The notes: generated by a model not told the origin, from the sequence alone. Shown: positions 44,568 to 53,491, counted from the first letter of the stretch. The stretch: 64,000 bases of DNA from Butyrivibrio sp. (GCF_015056685.1 NZ_SVFW01000016.1:9274-73273); one strand, 5' to 3'. Translations and numbers: made by a program.

Positions 44568-45618
44568 TCGCAGCCTCCTCGTAAAGCTCTAAAAACTTAT
44601 CTGTCCAAATATCTTTATTTGCGATAACCTTCTCCTTATCCACGGTTATCTTTTTCATCTCATCATAGGAAATGACCATATTTGACGGGTCCACATCCTT
44701 GCGGACAGAGCGTCTTCCCAGATTTTTAGCCATGAACATCTGGGCATCTTTTGATGTGAGAAAATCAACAAGCCGCTTTGCCTGCTCGATTCTTTTTGAA
44801 TCCTTATTTATGTATATTCCGTCAGGCGTTGAAACTACGCCCTCCTTCATGTATATGATCCCTATATGCTTTCCACTTTTTAGCATGGTTACCGCTGCTT
44901 CCTCAAAGGTAAGTCCCACAAGGAACCTTCCATCTGCGACACCTTTATACACCTCAGACGAGCTATCGAGCATGTTTCCATCCAGCTGTCCGATCAGTTT
45001 TTTAACATAGTCCCAGCCTTCATCAGGATTTCCATTTCCCATGGCATAGAGCATATTTACCAGCTGTTCAAAGGAAGATGAGGATTTATAGGGATTAGCA
45101 AAGGCAATTTTCCCTTTAAGTCTCTCGTCTAAGAGATCTTCGTAGCCATTAACTTCAATGTCTCCAATAATGTCATTATTTACCATTATGATGCTTGGAA
45201 CATCAGAAAAACACGTAAACTCATCGCTTACGTTCTTACACTCTTCAGAAAACACCGATTTATTCAGGGTATTATAGGCATAAAAAAAATCTTTATATGG
45301 GCCAACAGAAAGAATAGACCCTCCCCAAAGAAGGTCTATATCATCTCCGGAAACAATATCTGAAATTGCAGCTGAAGTGCCGCTACTGATTATTTCAACA
45401 GAAATCCCTGTCTCATTCTCAAATTCCTGAACAAGAGGGATAATGAATTCCGTAGGATGGGGTGAAACCACAACAAGTCGTTCCTGTGCCACCGGTTCAT
45501 CCGCCTGCCTTGTATTAAAAAGCAAAAGGCACACCCCTATTACTGCTATGAATAAAGCAATCCCCACGAGTAGTCTAAATCTAGTCATGAATCTAATGCG
45601 TTCCCCCACAAAAAACAA
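44560..45618 (-). CDS. Membrane-tethered solute-binding protein, FbpA-like (sensor partner)
   Basis: 352 residues if the TTG at 45618 is used (GGAGAG just upstream, directly after the previous stop); an ATG at 45588 gives 342. A hydrophobic segment near 12-34 has no Cys lipobox, so it is an uncleaved anchor or a plain signal peptide. The rest is an iron/AfuA-like binding fold (RLVVVSPHPTEFIIPLVQEFENETGI; KGKIAFANPYKSSSSFEQLVNMLY). Because it is encoded with a kinase and regulator and no permease, it probably senses a ligand for the kinase. The FbpABC-like transporter 6 kb away is a likely target. Confidence 0.85.
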   Translation of the reverse strand: MFFVGERIRFMTRFRLLVGIALFIAVIGVCLLLFNTRQADEPVAQERLVVVSPHPTEFIIPLVQEFENETGISVEIISSGTSAAISDIVSGDDIDLLWGGSILSVGPYKDFFYAYNTLNKSVFSEECKNVSDEFTCFSDVPSIIMVNNDIIGDIEVNGYEDLLDERLKGKIAFANPYKSSSSFEQLVNMLYAMGNGNPDEGWDYVKKLIGQLDGNMLDSSSEVYKGVADGRFLVGLTFEEAAVTMLKSGKHIGIIYMKEGVVSTPDGIYINKDSKRIEQAKRLVDFLTSKDAQMFMAKNLGRRSVRKDVDPSNMVISYDEMKKITVDKEKVIANKDIWTDKFLELYEEAANE

Positions 45619-45927
45619 TTACTCTCCGCTTCTGTCTTCCTTCATGGTCTGCTGACCACTGTTCCTGATCATATTGATTCCTTCTATGGCTACCTGATAG
45701 ATCATAGCCATCTCACGGGAAGCAGGGTCATTGTAGCTGCATTTAGACTTAAGAGTTTTAAAATGCTGCTCAGCCTTCTCAATGACAGGTTTTGTGATCA
45801 TTATTCCATCGCAATACAGCGTTCCTGTCTGAGCATCATATTTTGATTCTTTATATTTTGTCTGTGCAAAATCCCCAGCACCCATGCTTGCTGCAAGCTG
45901 ATTTATAAGATCTTCTCTTCCTGACAT
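45619..45927 (-). CDS. Hypothetical protein (102 aa)
   Basis: Starts at the ATG at 45927 (AGGAGGGG upstream; a longer frame to 45948 is less likely). It is hydrophilic, without signal or membrane segments, and contains a small central stretch (GTLYCDGIMITKPVIEKAEQ) that suggests a compact alpha/beta fold. I do not recognise the family. It is the first gene of the unit with the binding protein, kinase and regulator; its stop abuts the TTG of the binding protein. Confidence 0.6.
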   Translation of the reverse strand: MSGREDLINQLAASMGAGDFAQTKYKESKYDAQTGTLYCDGIMITKPVIEKAEQHFKTLKSKCSYNDPASREMAMIYQVAIEGINMIRNSGQQTMKEDRSGE

Positions 45928-46074
45928 CGATATCCCCTCCTGTTTCAAAAGATTGCATTTTTCTCTAAAAAGTAATTATATTATAACGCAACGCCACTGA
46001 TATCATTAATAAAAAACTGTAAAATCTAAATCTTAACAATTAATTCTACAATTAATGTATTGTAATCATGCCCT

Positions 46075-49000
46075 TCATCCAAGCAATTCAAGCAGCTCTT
46101 CTTTTGAAAGTTTTGGCGTACTCAAAGCGTCAGAATTAAGGAGCTGATCAGCAAGTTCCTTCTTTCTGTTCTGGAGATTTATGATCCTCTCTTCGATTGT
46201 ATCTTTCATAACAAGCTTATACACAGTAACCACATTCTTTTGCCCTATTCTATGGGCTCTGTCCGTGGCCTGATTCTGAACTGCCACATTCCACCAGTGG
46301 TCATAGTGGATAACTATATCGGCTGCTGTGAGATTAAGTCCTGTTCCACCCGCCTTTAACGATATGCAGAACACGGGCGTATCATCTTCCTGGAATGCAT
46401 CAACCATCTTTATTCTGTCTTCTTTTTTAGTTGCCCCCGTCAAAAGATAATGCTTTATATCCTCTTTTGCAAGTCTCTGCACCAATCTGTCCAGCATTGA
46501 CGTAAACTGTGAAAATAAAAGAACTTTGTGTCCGCTTTCAGCCGCACTCTTTATCATTTCGATCACAAGATCCACTTTAGCTGCGCCGCCATCGTAGTTG
46601 TCATAGATAAGTCCCGGGTCGCAGCATAGCTGCCTGAGTCTTGTGAGCTCAGCCAAAATCGCAATCCTGTCTCTTGTAACCTCTTTTTCATCTTTAGAAT
46701 TAACTAAAAGCTTCACCCTCTGAACATGGGCTCTGTATAGTTCTTCCTGAGGCTTTGTCATCTGAGCAACAATTGTCTCCTCAAGCTTATCCGGAAGGTC
46801 TTTCAGCACGTCTTTTTTAAGGCGCCTTAAAACAAATGGAGATATCATCCTCTTTAGATGTTCCATCTCTTCGTTGTCACCATCAACTGTAACCGGAATC
46901 TCAATGCGCTCCTTAAAGCTCTTATAGTTAAAAAGATATCCCGGCATGCAATAATCAAATATGCTCCAAAGTTCGCTCAATCTGTTCTCGATAGGAGTTC
47001 CGGTAAGCGCCGCCTTAAATGACGCCTTTATGCCTTTTACAGTCTTTGCCACCTGGGTGGTTGGATTTTTGATGAACTGAGCCTCATCAATTATCATGCA
47101 CTCAAAAGATAAGTATTTATAAAGCTCTGCATCACGTCTTAGAAGGTCATAGGAAGTTATGATAATATCAGTTTTTTCTTCATCAATCTCAGATGTAACT
47201 CTCTCCCTGTCAGGCTTTATTCCTACTGCAAGCTCGCATTTTAGCTGTGGTGTGAACTTTTTTATCTCATGCTGCCAGTTATAGACAAGGGATGCCGGGC
47301 ACACTATAAGGCTGCAGCGATGTTTGTCGCCGTTCTTTTCCTTATCTTCTTTTATGGACAAAAGAAGTGACAATATCTGCAAAGTCTTTCCCAGGCCCAT
47401 ATCATCGGCAAGTATTCCGCCAAAGGCATTCCTTTTTAAAGCCTTAAGCCAGAAAAATCCTGTCTTTTGATAGTCTCTAAGTACCCCCTTAAGGCTTTCA
47501 GGTACCGTAAATTCTTTTTCATAATCACCGGCAAACGAATTAACGAGGTCCTTAAAATCCCTGCTCTTACTGATATAGTTATAGTCGAAGTCTCTGCTCT
47601 GCTCAGATAGATCTTCCAAAAACAGTGCCCTGAACCGCGGAACGGCAACATGGCCCTCCTCAAGATTCTTTTTGGATAGCATAAGGCCGTCGGAAAGAGA
47701 ATAAATAACTCCCATTTCCTTGCTGGCAAGGTCAATTACATCTCCGTTTTTAAGCTTAAAAAACTTCCTTTTTCTGTCATACTTATGAAGTATCTCATCC
47801 AGTTCTTTTACCGAAATATCCTCTGGATTTATAGATACTTCCAAAAGATCTGAAACAAAAGAAACACCGAAATTCACCTTTGGCGCAGCTTTTATATTTA
47901 TCTTGTGGATGGCATCAGAAAGATATACCTCGCAGAGCCTTTCAAGCTGTGGAAGGCTCTCAGTCAAAAAGCCATATATTTTATCTTCGCTGTAATCATC
48001 AGCCTTTAGTAAAAGAAGGCCCTTTTTGCTATCAAGCTCATCAAAGAAGGGGCTTATACTCCTAGCTGTCTGATTCTCCTGATACAGGTCTCTTTTTATC
48101 TTTATTTCTTTTTCTGATTCCTTATCTGAAGCACTCTCCGGATAATCCGTCGCAAATATATGATAGATCTCTTCATTTATGGTATCGGAATTATATACTG
48201 CCTGAACATCACAGGAAATAGTGAGATGATCCGGCATATCCACATATACCCTGAACTTAGGCACATCAGGGGAATATCTTGATGGATCAAATCCGTCAAA
48301 ACTCACGTTCATATATTCCTGAAGAACCGGTAAAAGACCTGTAGTGAAAAGCGTCAGATCTTTTTCCGCGATAAACAGCTCATTGTCTGTTCTTCTGGCA
48401 GAAAGGAAGTTTAAAAACGGCAGGATCTGCGCCACATCCTTTCTGGGGATCACATGAATCTTTTTGCGCCTCTCAAAATAAATATTGGAGTGCCCTTCAA
48501 ACATGGTAAAAGAGCTGGTCTCAAAATTAACTCCGGTTGCAGTCTTCTCGATATTTAGATCAATTTCAGGGAATACTATGGCCTTTTGAAGGAGCCTTTC
48601 TTCTGTGAAATGAGCTCTGAAATCCGCATTCACAAAATAGAGTTCGTCAACAGAATTCATGAACTCATCTATCTGGACTCCGGACAGTTCGATCTGCTTG
48701 CTGTGCCCTTTACCATATGGATACAAGGATGCATTTTTTTCTCTGAAATAATCATTTAAAAACTCAATTATCCTCTGAGTTTTATCTGAAAATGCTGACA
48801 TGTCATGGGTAAAGGTAAGATGCTTGCCATAGCTTACTGTCTCTCTTTCAGCTACAGCAGTAACAAAATCCGAAATATCTTTTAATACATAGCTTACTCC
48901 ACCGGCACTTAAAATGTTAAAACTAAGCTGCATCTTGTCCCTGTTATAGGAAACATGGGGCTCAAGCTCGACAAGCGCAGTCTTTTTGTACATTGCAGGT

Positions 49001-49149
49001 GAAGTGCTTTCAGGCGAATATGCCTTTAGAAGTTTCTTGGTCTCAAATGAAGTGTAATGGTACTCTTTGGGAGCATCAGAAATAAACCGTCTCCCTGAGG
49101 CGGTGACAAAGGTACTTCTTAAATTATCATCTTTACCATTAGTATTCAT
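46075..49149 (-). CDS. SNF2/HepA-family helicase
   Basis: 1,024 residues. The C-terminal 480 residues hold the SNF2 ATPase: motif I DDMGLGKTLQ, II IIDEAQFIKN, III LTGTPIEN, V AGGTGLNLTAAD and VI QATDRAHRIGQ. The N-terminal 540 residues match the SNF2-associated bacterial region (SNF2_assoc-like) without a clear SWIM zinc motif. Likely an ATP-dependent DNA translocase that remodels protein-DNA or RNA polymerase complexes. There is no convincing ribosome binding site, and an extended -10 sits about 12 bases before the ATG. Confidence 0.92.
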   Translation of the reverse strand: MNTNGKDDNLRSTFVTASGRRFISDAPKEYHYTSFETKKLLKAYSPESTSPAMYKKTALVELEPHVSYNRDKMQLSFNILSAGGVSYVLKDISDFVTAVAERETVSYGKHLTFTHDMSAFSDKTQRIIEFLNDYFREKNASLYPYGKGHSKQIELSGVQIDEFMNSVDELYFVNADFRAHFTEERLLQKAIVFPEIDLNIEKTATGVNFETSSFTMFEGHSNIYFERRKKIHVIPRKDVAQILPFLNFLSARRTDNELFIAEKDLTLFTTGLLPVLQEYMNVSFDGFDPSRYSPDVPKFRVYVDMPDHLTISCDVQAVYNSDTINEEIYHIFATDYPESASDKESEKEIKIKRDLYQENQTARSISPFFDELDSKKGLLLLKADDYSEDKIYGFLTESLPQLERLCEVYLSDAIHKINIKAAPKVNFGVSFVSDLLEVSINPEDISVKELDEILHKYDRKRKFFKLKNGDVIDLASKEMGVIYSLSDGLMLSKKNLEEGHVAVPRFRALFLEDLSEQSRDFDYNYISKSRDFKDLVNSFAGDYEKEFTVPESLKGVLRDYQKTGFFWLKALKRNAFGGILADDMGLGKTLQILSLLLSIKEDKEKNGDKHRCSLIVCPASLVYNWQHEIKKFTPQLKCELAVGIKPDRERVTSEIDEEKTDIIITSYDLLRRDAELYKYLSFECMIIDEAQFIKNPTTQVAKTVKGIKASFKAALTGTPIENRLSELWSIFDYCMPGYLFNYKSFKERIEIPVTVDGDNEEMEHLKRMISPFVLRRLKKDVLKDLPDKLEETIVAQMTKPQEELYRAHVQRVKLLVNSKDEKEVTRDRIAILAELTRLRQLCCDPGLIYDNYDGGAAKVDLVIEMIKSAAESGHKVLLFSQFTSMLDRLVQRLAKEDIKHYLLTGATKKEDRIKMVDAFQEDDTPVFCISLKAGGTGLNLTAADIVIHYDHWWNVAVQNQATDRAHRIGQKNVVTVYKLVMKDTIEERIINLQNRKKELADQLLNSDALSTPKLSKEELLELLG

Positions 49150-49160
49150 CTCAATATTTT

Positions 49161-49169
49161 ATTATAGCA
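49161..49169 (-). promoter_or_regulatory. Extended -10 very close to the SNF2 gene start
   Basis: TGCTATAAT on the minus strand (TATAAT at 49161-49166) lies 11 bases from the ATG. It would give a leaderless or almost leaderless transcript. Confidence 0.45.
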
Positions 49170-49172
49170 CAG

Positions 49173-49200
49173 CAAAGCCCTACTTTCCTCAAGTAGGGCT
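49173..49200 (-). terminator. Hairpin after the acyltransferase gene
   Basis: Perfect 10-bp stem AGCCCTACTT/AAGTAGGGCT with a 5-base loop. The following sequence (TTTGCTGTGC) is only weakly T-rich. Confidence 0.65.
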
Positions 49201-49206
49201 AATATG

Positions 49207-50172
49207 TCAGTCTTTTTGAATAATAAGCGCGCTGGATATTTTGCTGACAAGCCTGTTATAGGCTGTATTTAGTACCTGTAGTGATAAACAGAAGCATATA
49301 ACAAGGGATAGCATAACTGCGGCACCCACGTTGCTCCAGGTATTTGAAAAAGATAAAACCTTAGTCTGAGCTACAGCCTTGATAACAAAAATATGGACAA
49401 GGTAGATACAAAGGCTGTTTCTGCCCAATATTGTAAAAAAGTACTCTTTTGAAGGCATAAGACCTATCAAGCTAAAAGTAATGATAAATGCCAGTACCAT
49501 CATGACAATTCTCATCTCAATTCCGGCCACATTGCTAACCTTAGTTGATGAATAAGACTGGATATACTCATACATCTTAACCGGGATGATTCGTTTGTAG
49601 TATAGCGCTATTGTTAATACTATACTTCCGGCAAGTGCCAAGGCCAGATACAGCTTTTTTATCTTCTCTATCCATTTATAAGAAAACTTGTATCCTATCA
49701 GGAAAAAAGTAAAAAAGCACACTGCCCTTGATATAGACATGAATCTGTCAGCATTTGGACATGTCCCGATGTAAAGTGTAAAAAGAATTGAAAGGGGCAC
49801 TGCAAACCTTATACCGGCAATCGCTCCCACAGATATTCTCCAAAAACACAGGCACAAGAGATACCAGTAAATAAGCTGTGGAAACAAGAAATTAAATGGT
49901 GAATCCACATGCCATGGTGATATTGCAAAAAGCGTATTAAATATCAGATATGTTACAAGGTATTTGACAACAACTTCTGATACAGAGCTTTTTGATCTGC
50001 TGGCAAAATACCCTGAAATAAAAACAAAAGCCGGCATATGGAATGAATAGATAACTGCTCTTAACGCTCCATATGTGTCCTTGACTCCATATAAATATTC
50101 CAGCGAATGTCCCAAAACCACCAAAAATATCAACAGAGCCTTTATATTATCAAATTTAAAATCTCTTTTCAT
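49207..50172 (-). CDS. Acyltransferase 3 family membrane protein
   Basis: 321 residues with about ten membrane segments. The N-terminus FDNIKALLIFLVVLGHSLE contains the conserved His of the acyltransferase 3 fold, and YSFHMPAFVFISGYF is the second family signature. Such proteins O-acetylate or O-acylate cell-surface polysaccharides at the membrane. It lies 43 bases downstream of the shikimate kinase-like gene; no sugar-transferase genes are nearby, so the acceptor is unknown. Confidence 0.87.
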   Translation of the reverse strand: MKRDFKFDNIKALLIFLVVLGHSLEYLYGVKDTYGALRAVIYSFHMPAFVFISGYFASRSKSSVSEVVVKYLVTYLIFNTLFAISPWHVDSPFNFLFPQLIYWYLLCLCFWRISVGAIAGIRFAVPLSILFTLYIGTCPNADRFMSISRAVCFFTFFLIGYKFSYKWIEKIKKLYLALALAGSIVLTIALYYKRIIPVKMYEYIQSYSSTKVSNVAGIEMRIVMMVLAFIITFSLIGLMPSKEYFFTILGRNSLCIYLVHIFVIKAVAQTKVLSFSNTWSNVGAAVMLSLVICFCLSLQVLNTAYNRLVSKISSALIIQKD

Positions 50173-50215
50173 AATTTCCCCTTACCTGTCATAATCTAAC
50201 AGGTAATATATACCA

Positions 50216-50716
50216 TTAGCTGATTGCTGAGAGAATATCAGCGATTACTTCTTCCATTGTATGAGTTCCTTCATCAATGGTGTAATCAGCATATTTTTCG
50301 TATAGAGGAGTTCTTTCGTTGTAAAGTGAAACTAAAGACTGTCCTTCTCTCATAACAACTCCGCGCTGCTTAACATCATTTAAGCGCTTGGTAAGGACAT
50401 CCATAGACACCTTAAGATACACAACTTTTCCTATATTTTTGTAGTGCTCCATGGCTTCTTTTCCATACACCACACTACCACCGGTGGAAATGACAGTCTT
50501 TTCAGTTTCAATCTCGGAATTGATCCTGTTTTCCAAATCTACAAATCCATCTATTCCTTCTGCTTCTATAATCTCAGAGAGCTTTCTTCCATCCTTCTCC
50601 TGAATAACAATGTCTGCATCTACAAAGTTATACCCAAGAATCTTCGCGAGGATTACACCTACTGTGCTCTTTCCGGAAGCAGGCATACCTATCAGTATTA
50701 TATTGTTTTTTTTCAT
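50216..50716 (-). CDS. Shikimate kinase-like P-loop kinase
   Basis: 166 residues, the usual length. Walker A is GMPASGKSTVG, followed by FVDADIVIQ (Asp-rich substrate loop), STGGSVVYG and the C-terminal RTPLYEKYADYTI with the conserved Arg. However, in the block that normally reads GExxFRxxE, the sequence is GIDGFVDLE, so the shikimate-binding Arg is replaced by Val. GGGVxx is also altered to GGSV. It may be a paralogue acting on another substrate rather than the pathway AroK; no other aro genes are nearby. Confidence 0.75.
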   Translation of the reverse strand: MKKNNIILIGMPASGKSTVGVILAKILGYNFVDADIVIQEKDGRKLSEIIEAEGIDGFVDLENRINSEIETEKTVISTGGSVVYGKEAMEHYKNIGKVVYLKVSMDVLTKRLNDVKQRGVVMREGQSLVSLYNERTPLYEKYADYTIDEGTHTMEEVIADILSAIS

Positions 50717-50846
50717 AATCGCTCCATTTTTCCAGCCTATTGATAGCAGGTCAAAAGATATATCTCCCTGCTACCACGCATACCAGGTAACTATATCACA
50801 CTTAAGGCAATTGAACCAATCGTATTGGATCAAAAAAAAATAATTA

Positions 50847-51632
50847 TCAGTGTCGTTCGTCCATATTCTCATACTTTTCGCAGAATCTTGCGGAAAATGA
50901 AGCTTTTTCGCCGCCCATTGATAAATGAGTTGTATCTCCAACCCGAAGTGTCCTGAAAGTTACAATACCTTTTTCACGCTCCTCAGTTACAACTTCAGTA
51001 ACTGACGTAGGAGCTGTTGCAAGGAACTGAAGTGGAACAAATGGTGATACATTCCATAAATGTGATAACAGCACACCGGTTATACCGAAATGACAAAAGA
51101 AGGCCAGTGTCTTGTCGTTGCCATCATCAGTTTTATATATGAACCCCTCTCTTTTATACCCATGGTCTGAAAGCAGCGCGTCAAAATTTTGTATGACATT
51201 ATCGTATTTAGTGAGCATATCAGATGCCTTTACAAGGTCTGAATCACGCCATCCATTAACATCAAAAAGCTCAGGATGATCACCATAGTATGAAGGAAGC
51301 ATATCCCATAATATACGCTTGTGATATATCCCTGTACTTTCATCTTTTATCAGCTCTGTTTTATATGCCCTTTTTGTCTCATCATCCGCAATATTCGCAT
51401 CAAATTCAGCAGGAAACTCTCTAAGCCAATCGCAGGTTGTAGCTGGCATATTAAGCTCTTTTAACGAGTAATCTGCTGTAGCCCTTGCTCTTCCCAGAGG
51501 TGAGACAAAAACTTCATCTATGTCTAAGTTTTTAATCTGTTTTGCCAAGAGCTGAGCTTCCACTTTGCCCTTATCTGTCAATCCATCAATCTCGTAATTC
51601 GGGTCTCCGTGCCTTATAAATATCAGTCTCAT
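50847..51632 (-). CDS. Histidine phosphatase family protein
   Basis: 261 residues. The catalytic RHG motif is in FIRHGDPNYE at the N-terminus; SPLGRARATADY supplies the conserved Arg, and FCHFGITGVLLSH gives the second catalytic His. The protein is longer than small phosphoglycerate mutase-like members (about 200) because of a central insertion (about 85-150). It removes phosphate from a small molecule; substrate unknown. The accessory region begins just upstream of its start. Confidence 0.88.
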   Translation of the reverse strand: MRLIFIRHGDPNYEIDGLTDKGKVEAQLLAKQIKNLDIDEVFVSPLGRARATADYSLKELNMPATTCDWLREFPAEFDANIADDETKRAYKTELIKDESTGIYHKRILWDMLPSYYGDHPELFDVNGWRDSDLVKASDMLTKYDNVIQNFDALLSDHGYKREGFIYKTDDGNDKTLAFFCHFGITGVLLSHLWNVSPFVPLQFLATAPTSVTEVVTEEREKGIVTFRTLRVGDTTHLSMGGEKASFSARFCEKYENMDERH

Positions 51633-51881
51633 TATTTGTATTATCCTTTTCTTATGTTGATCGCCAAAACATTACTTCTCTACTATTTTTCAATCTATGA
51701 TAGCACGTTTTTTGACATAGATACACGACAGATGGTTACTATTCACAGTTAACCCGCTTATATTGTTTAAGATTTTACTACAAGCAGGCCTTTTACCTAA
51801 CGTATTTGCATTTTCGGAAATGTCTGTCTTGTTATAGACTTTCTTGATTATCAGGATTTACGTTATCAGGATTTCTTGGTT

Positions 51882-52145
51882 TACGGATAATTTTGACCTT
51901 AACGAACCTACTTATCCGTACTTTTTTAGGTTTTTGGTGGTTATATTTCCTAGATTACGGATAAGATTGTCTATAATGAGCCGACTTATCCGTACATTTT
52001 TTAGGTTTTTGGTAATTTTGATTCTTGATTTACGGATAATTTATCTATGTATCTCTTTTCTTATCCGTACTCATCATGCAAAAAGAGATTCTGAAGAGCC
52101 AAATAGTACGGATAAAATCATGTTTTAAGACTAATCTTATCCGTA
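51882..52145. repeat. Four-unit inverted-repeat array, TACGGATAA-N21-TTATCCGTA
   Basis: Units lie at 51882-51920, 51956-51994, 52031-52069 and 52107-52145. All eight 9-bp arms are exact, all four spacers are exactly 21 bp but unrelated in sequence, and unit starts are 74, 75 and 76 bp apart. Each right arm is extended as CTTATCCGTAC. The gaps after units 1 and 2 share a 17-bp TTTTTTAGGTTTTTGGT. As RNA each unit would be a 9-bp stem with a 21-base loop; as DNA, arms repeat every 30 bp (three turns). Confidence 0.97.
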
Positions 52146-52315
52146 CCACCCTGGAATCTCACCGAATCTCACTCCTAAAACAGCTCTTTTCCTGGGAAAT
52201 GTAAGGATAAGAGACCTTGTCCCAAGTATTATTATACACAACACGCAGGATTAGGGCTCTCCACCTTATTCTTATTTATCTGTGAGCTAAAACGGTAGAA
52301 CCCATTGATTATAAA

Positions 52316-52410
52316 TTATATAGGTTTATATATTTTTATATAGGTTTCTTGAATTATATAGATTTATATAGTATTATATAGGAAAGTAAAATTATATAGA
52401 TTTATATAGG
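52316..52410. repeat. 38-bp tandem repeat of phased TTATATAG boxes
   Basis: Two and a half copies begin at 52316, 52354 and 52392. Each full copy has boxes at +0, +10 and +20. Seven exact TTATATAG boxes start at 52316, 52336, 52354, 52364, 52374, 52392 and 52402; the box at 52326 ends in T. The array stops 11 bases before the ATPase ATG, next to its ribosome binding site, and resembles an iteron or operator array. Confidence 0.95.
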
Positions 52411-52420
52411 ATGGTGGATT

Positions 52421-53491
52421 ATGGCAAGTAAAAACCCTTATACAATAAGTTTTGGAAAAATTCCGACTCAGTTCATCAGTAGAAGTAGCATAATTGACAG
52501 CATTACTGATGCTCTTGACAGTGAAAACCCCGATGAGCAGGCCTTTAAGCTAACAGGAATCAGAGGAACTGGCAAGACAGTAACATTAACAGCAATTGAG
52601 CGCTATTTTAGAGAAAGAGATGAGTGGATTGTTATTGGAGTACGCCCTGACGCAGAAATAATGACGGATATTGTATCAAATCTATATAGTGCTGTGCCCG
52701 CTTTGACTAAGTTCATAGATGCAAATCTAAACTTATCTGCTTTTGGAATTGGCCTTAACCTTTCAAAGAAGAGTCCTGCAACAAGCATGGATTATGTACT
52801 TAAAACGTTATTAAAAGAACTTTCAAAAAATGATAAGCGGCTTCTCATAACGATTGATGAAGCAAGAAAGACAAAGGGCATTATTGATTTTATACAGGAG
52901 TTTCAAATTCTCATAAGGGAAGAGCTCCCGATAAACCTTGTGGTTGCAGGGCTTTATGAAGACATCGAGAGTATAGAAAACACTGACGGCCTTACTTTTT
53001 TCCTCCGTGCCACGAAGTTTGAGATGACTCCTCTGAATATCACCTATATAAGATCAGATTATCAGAATACTTTAGGCGTATCCTATGATGATGCAGAGAA
53101 AATGGCATTTATTACAAAGGGATATGCTTTTGCATATCAGGTGCTTGGAAAATACGTATGGGATTCTGGTAAAAAAGCCCTTACAAAAGAAGTCATTATG
53201 AAGTTCGACGAAGTTTTAGCAGATAAGGTATATAAGAAGATATGGAGTGAACTGGCACCTAAAGATAAGTACTTCCTGAGCTTTATTGTAAAAAAAGACA
53301 AGATGGAAGCAAGTGAACTATTGGAATTAACAAAGCAGAACCATAGCTCGTGGTCTATTCCCCGGGCAAGGCTAAAAGAAAAGGGAATTATTGATGTAGA
53401 AACTCGTGGAGTTGTATCGATCAAACTTCCAAGATTTAAAGAATTTGTAGATGAGCAACTTGCTCTCGAGGGTGAACTACAAAAAGCATGA
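52421..53491 (+). CDS. AAA+ ATPase of Orc/STAND-like type with C-terminal winged helix
   Basis: 356 residues, no signal or membrane segment. Walker A is GIRGTGKTVTL near residues 48-58 and Walker B LLITIDEARKTKG near 140-152, followed by a sensor-like region (LVVAGLYEDI, about 182). Residues 200-270 resemble the lid of archaeal-type AAA proteins (PF01637/AAA_16). The C-terminal 75 residues look like a winged helix (ASELLELTKQNHSSWSIPRARLKEKGII). GGTGG precedes the ATG. It is a lone gene behind two repeat arrays, with its own terminator. Candidate roles are autoregulated DNA-binding ATPase, replication-initiator-like protein or defence component; none is proven. Confidence 0.85.
   Translation: MASKNPYTISFGKIPTQFISRSSIIDSITDALDSENPDEQAFKLTGIRGTGKTVTLTAIERYFRERDEWIVIGVRPDAEIMTDIVSNLYSAVPALTKFIDANLNLSAFGIGLNLSKKSPATSMDYVLKTLLKELSKNDKRLLITIDEARKTKGIIDFIQEFQILIREELPINLVVAGLYEDIESIENTDGLTFFLRATKFEMTPLNITYIRSDYQNTLGVSYDDAEKMAFITKGYAFAYQVLGKYVWDSGKKALTKEVIMKFDEVLADKVYKKIWSELAPKDKYFLSFIVKKDKMEASELLELTKQNHSSWSIPRARLKEKGIIDVETRGVVSIKLPRFKEFVDEQLALEGELQKA

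Larger units (their letters stand above)
51633..52420. other. 788-bp non-coding region with two ordered repeat arrays
   Basis: No credible gene is present; a short plus-strand frame at 51844-52128 is read through the repeats and has no ribosome binding site. The region holds the inverted-repeat array 51882-52145, a tandem GAATCTCACN pair at 52153-52172, and the 38-bp array 52316-52410. A TTATCAGGATTT pair at about 51848-51873 precedes the first array. Confidence 0.8.

Noticed and set aside
50810..50846. Terminator after the histidine phosphatase gene
   Set aside because: The T-run comes before, not after, the CCAAT/ATTGG inverted repeat in the direction of transcription.
51844..52128. A 94-codon plus-strand frame across the inverted-repeat array
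   Set aside because: It starts without a ribosome binding site, its repeated peptide pattern is a by-product of the DNA repeats, and it breaks up in the fourth unit.
51882..52145. CRISPR array
   Set aside because: The repeated parts are inverted 9-bp arms rather than direct repeats of 25-37 bp, and no cas genes are present.
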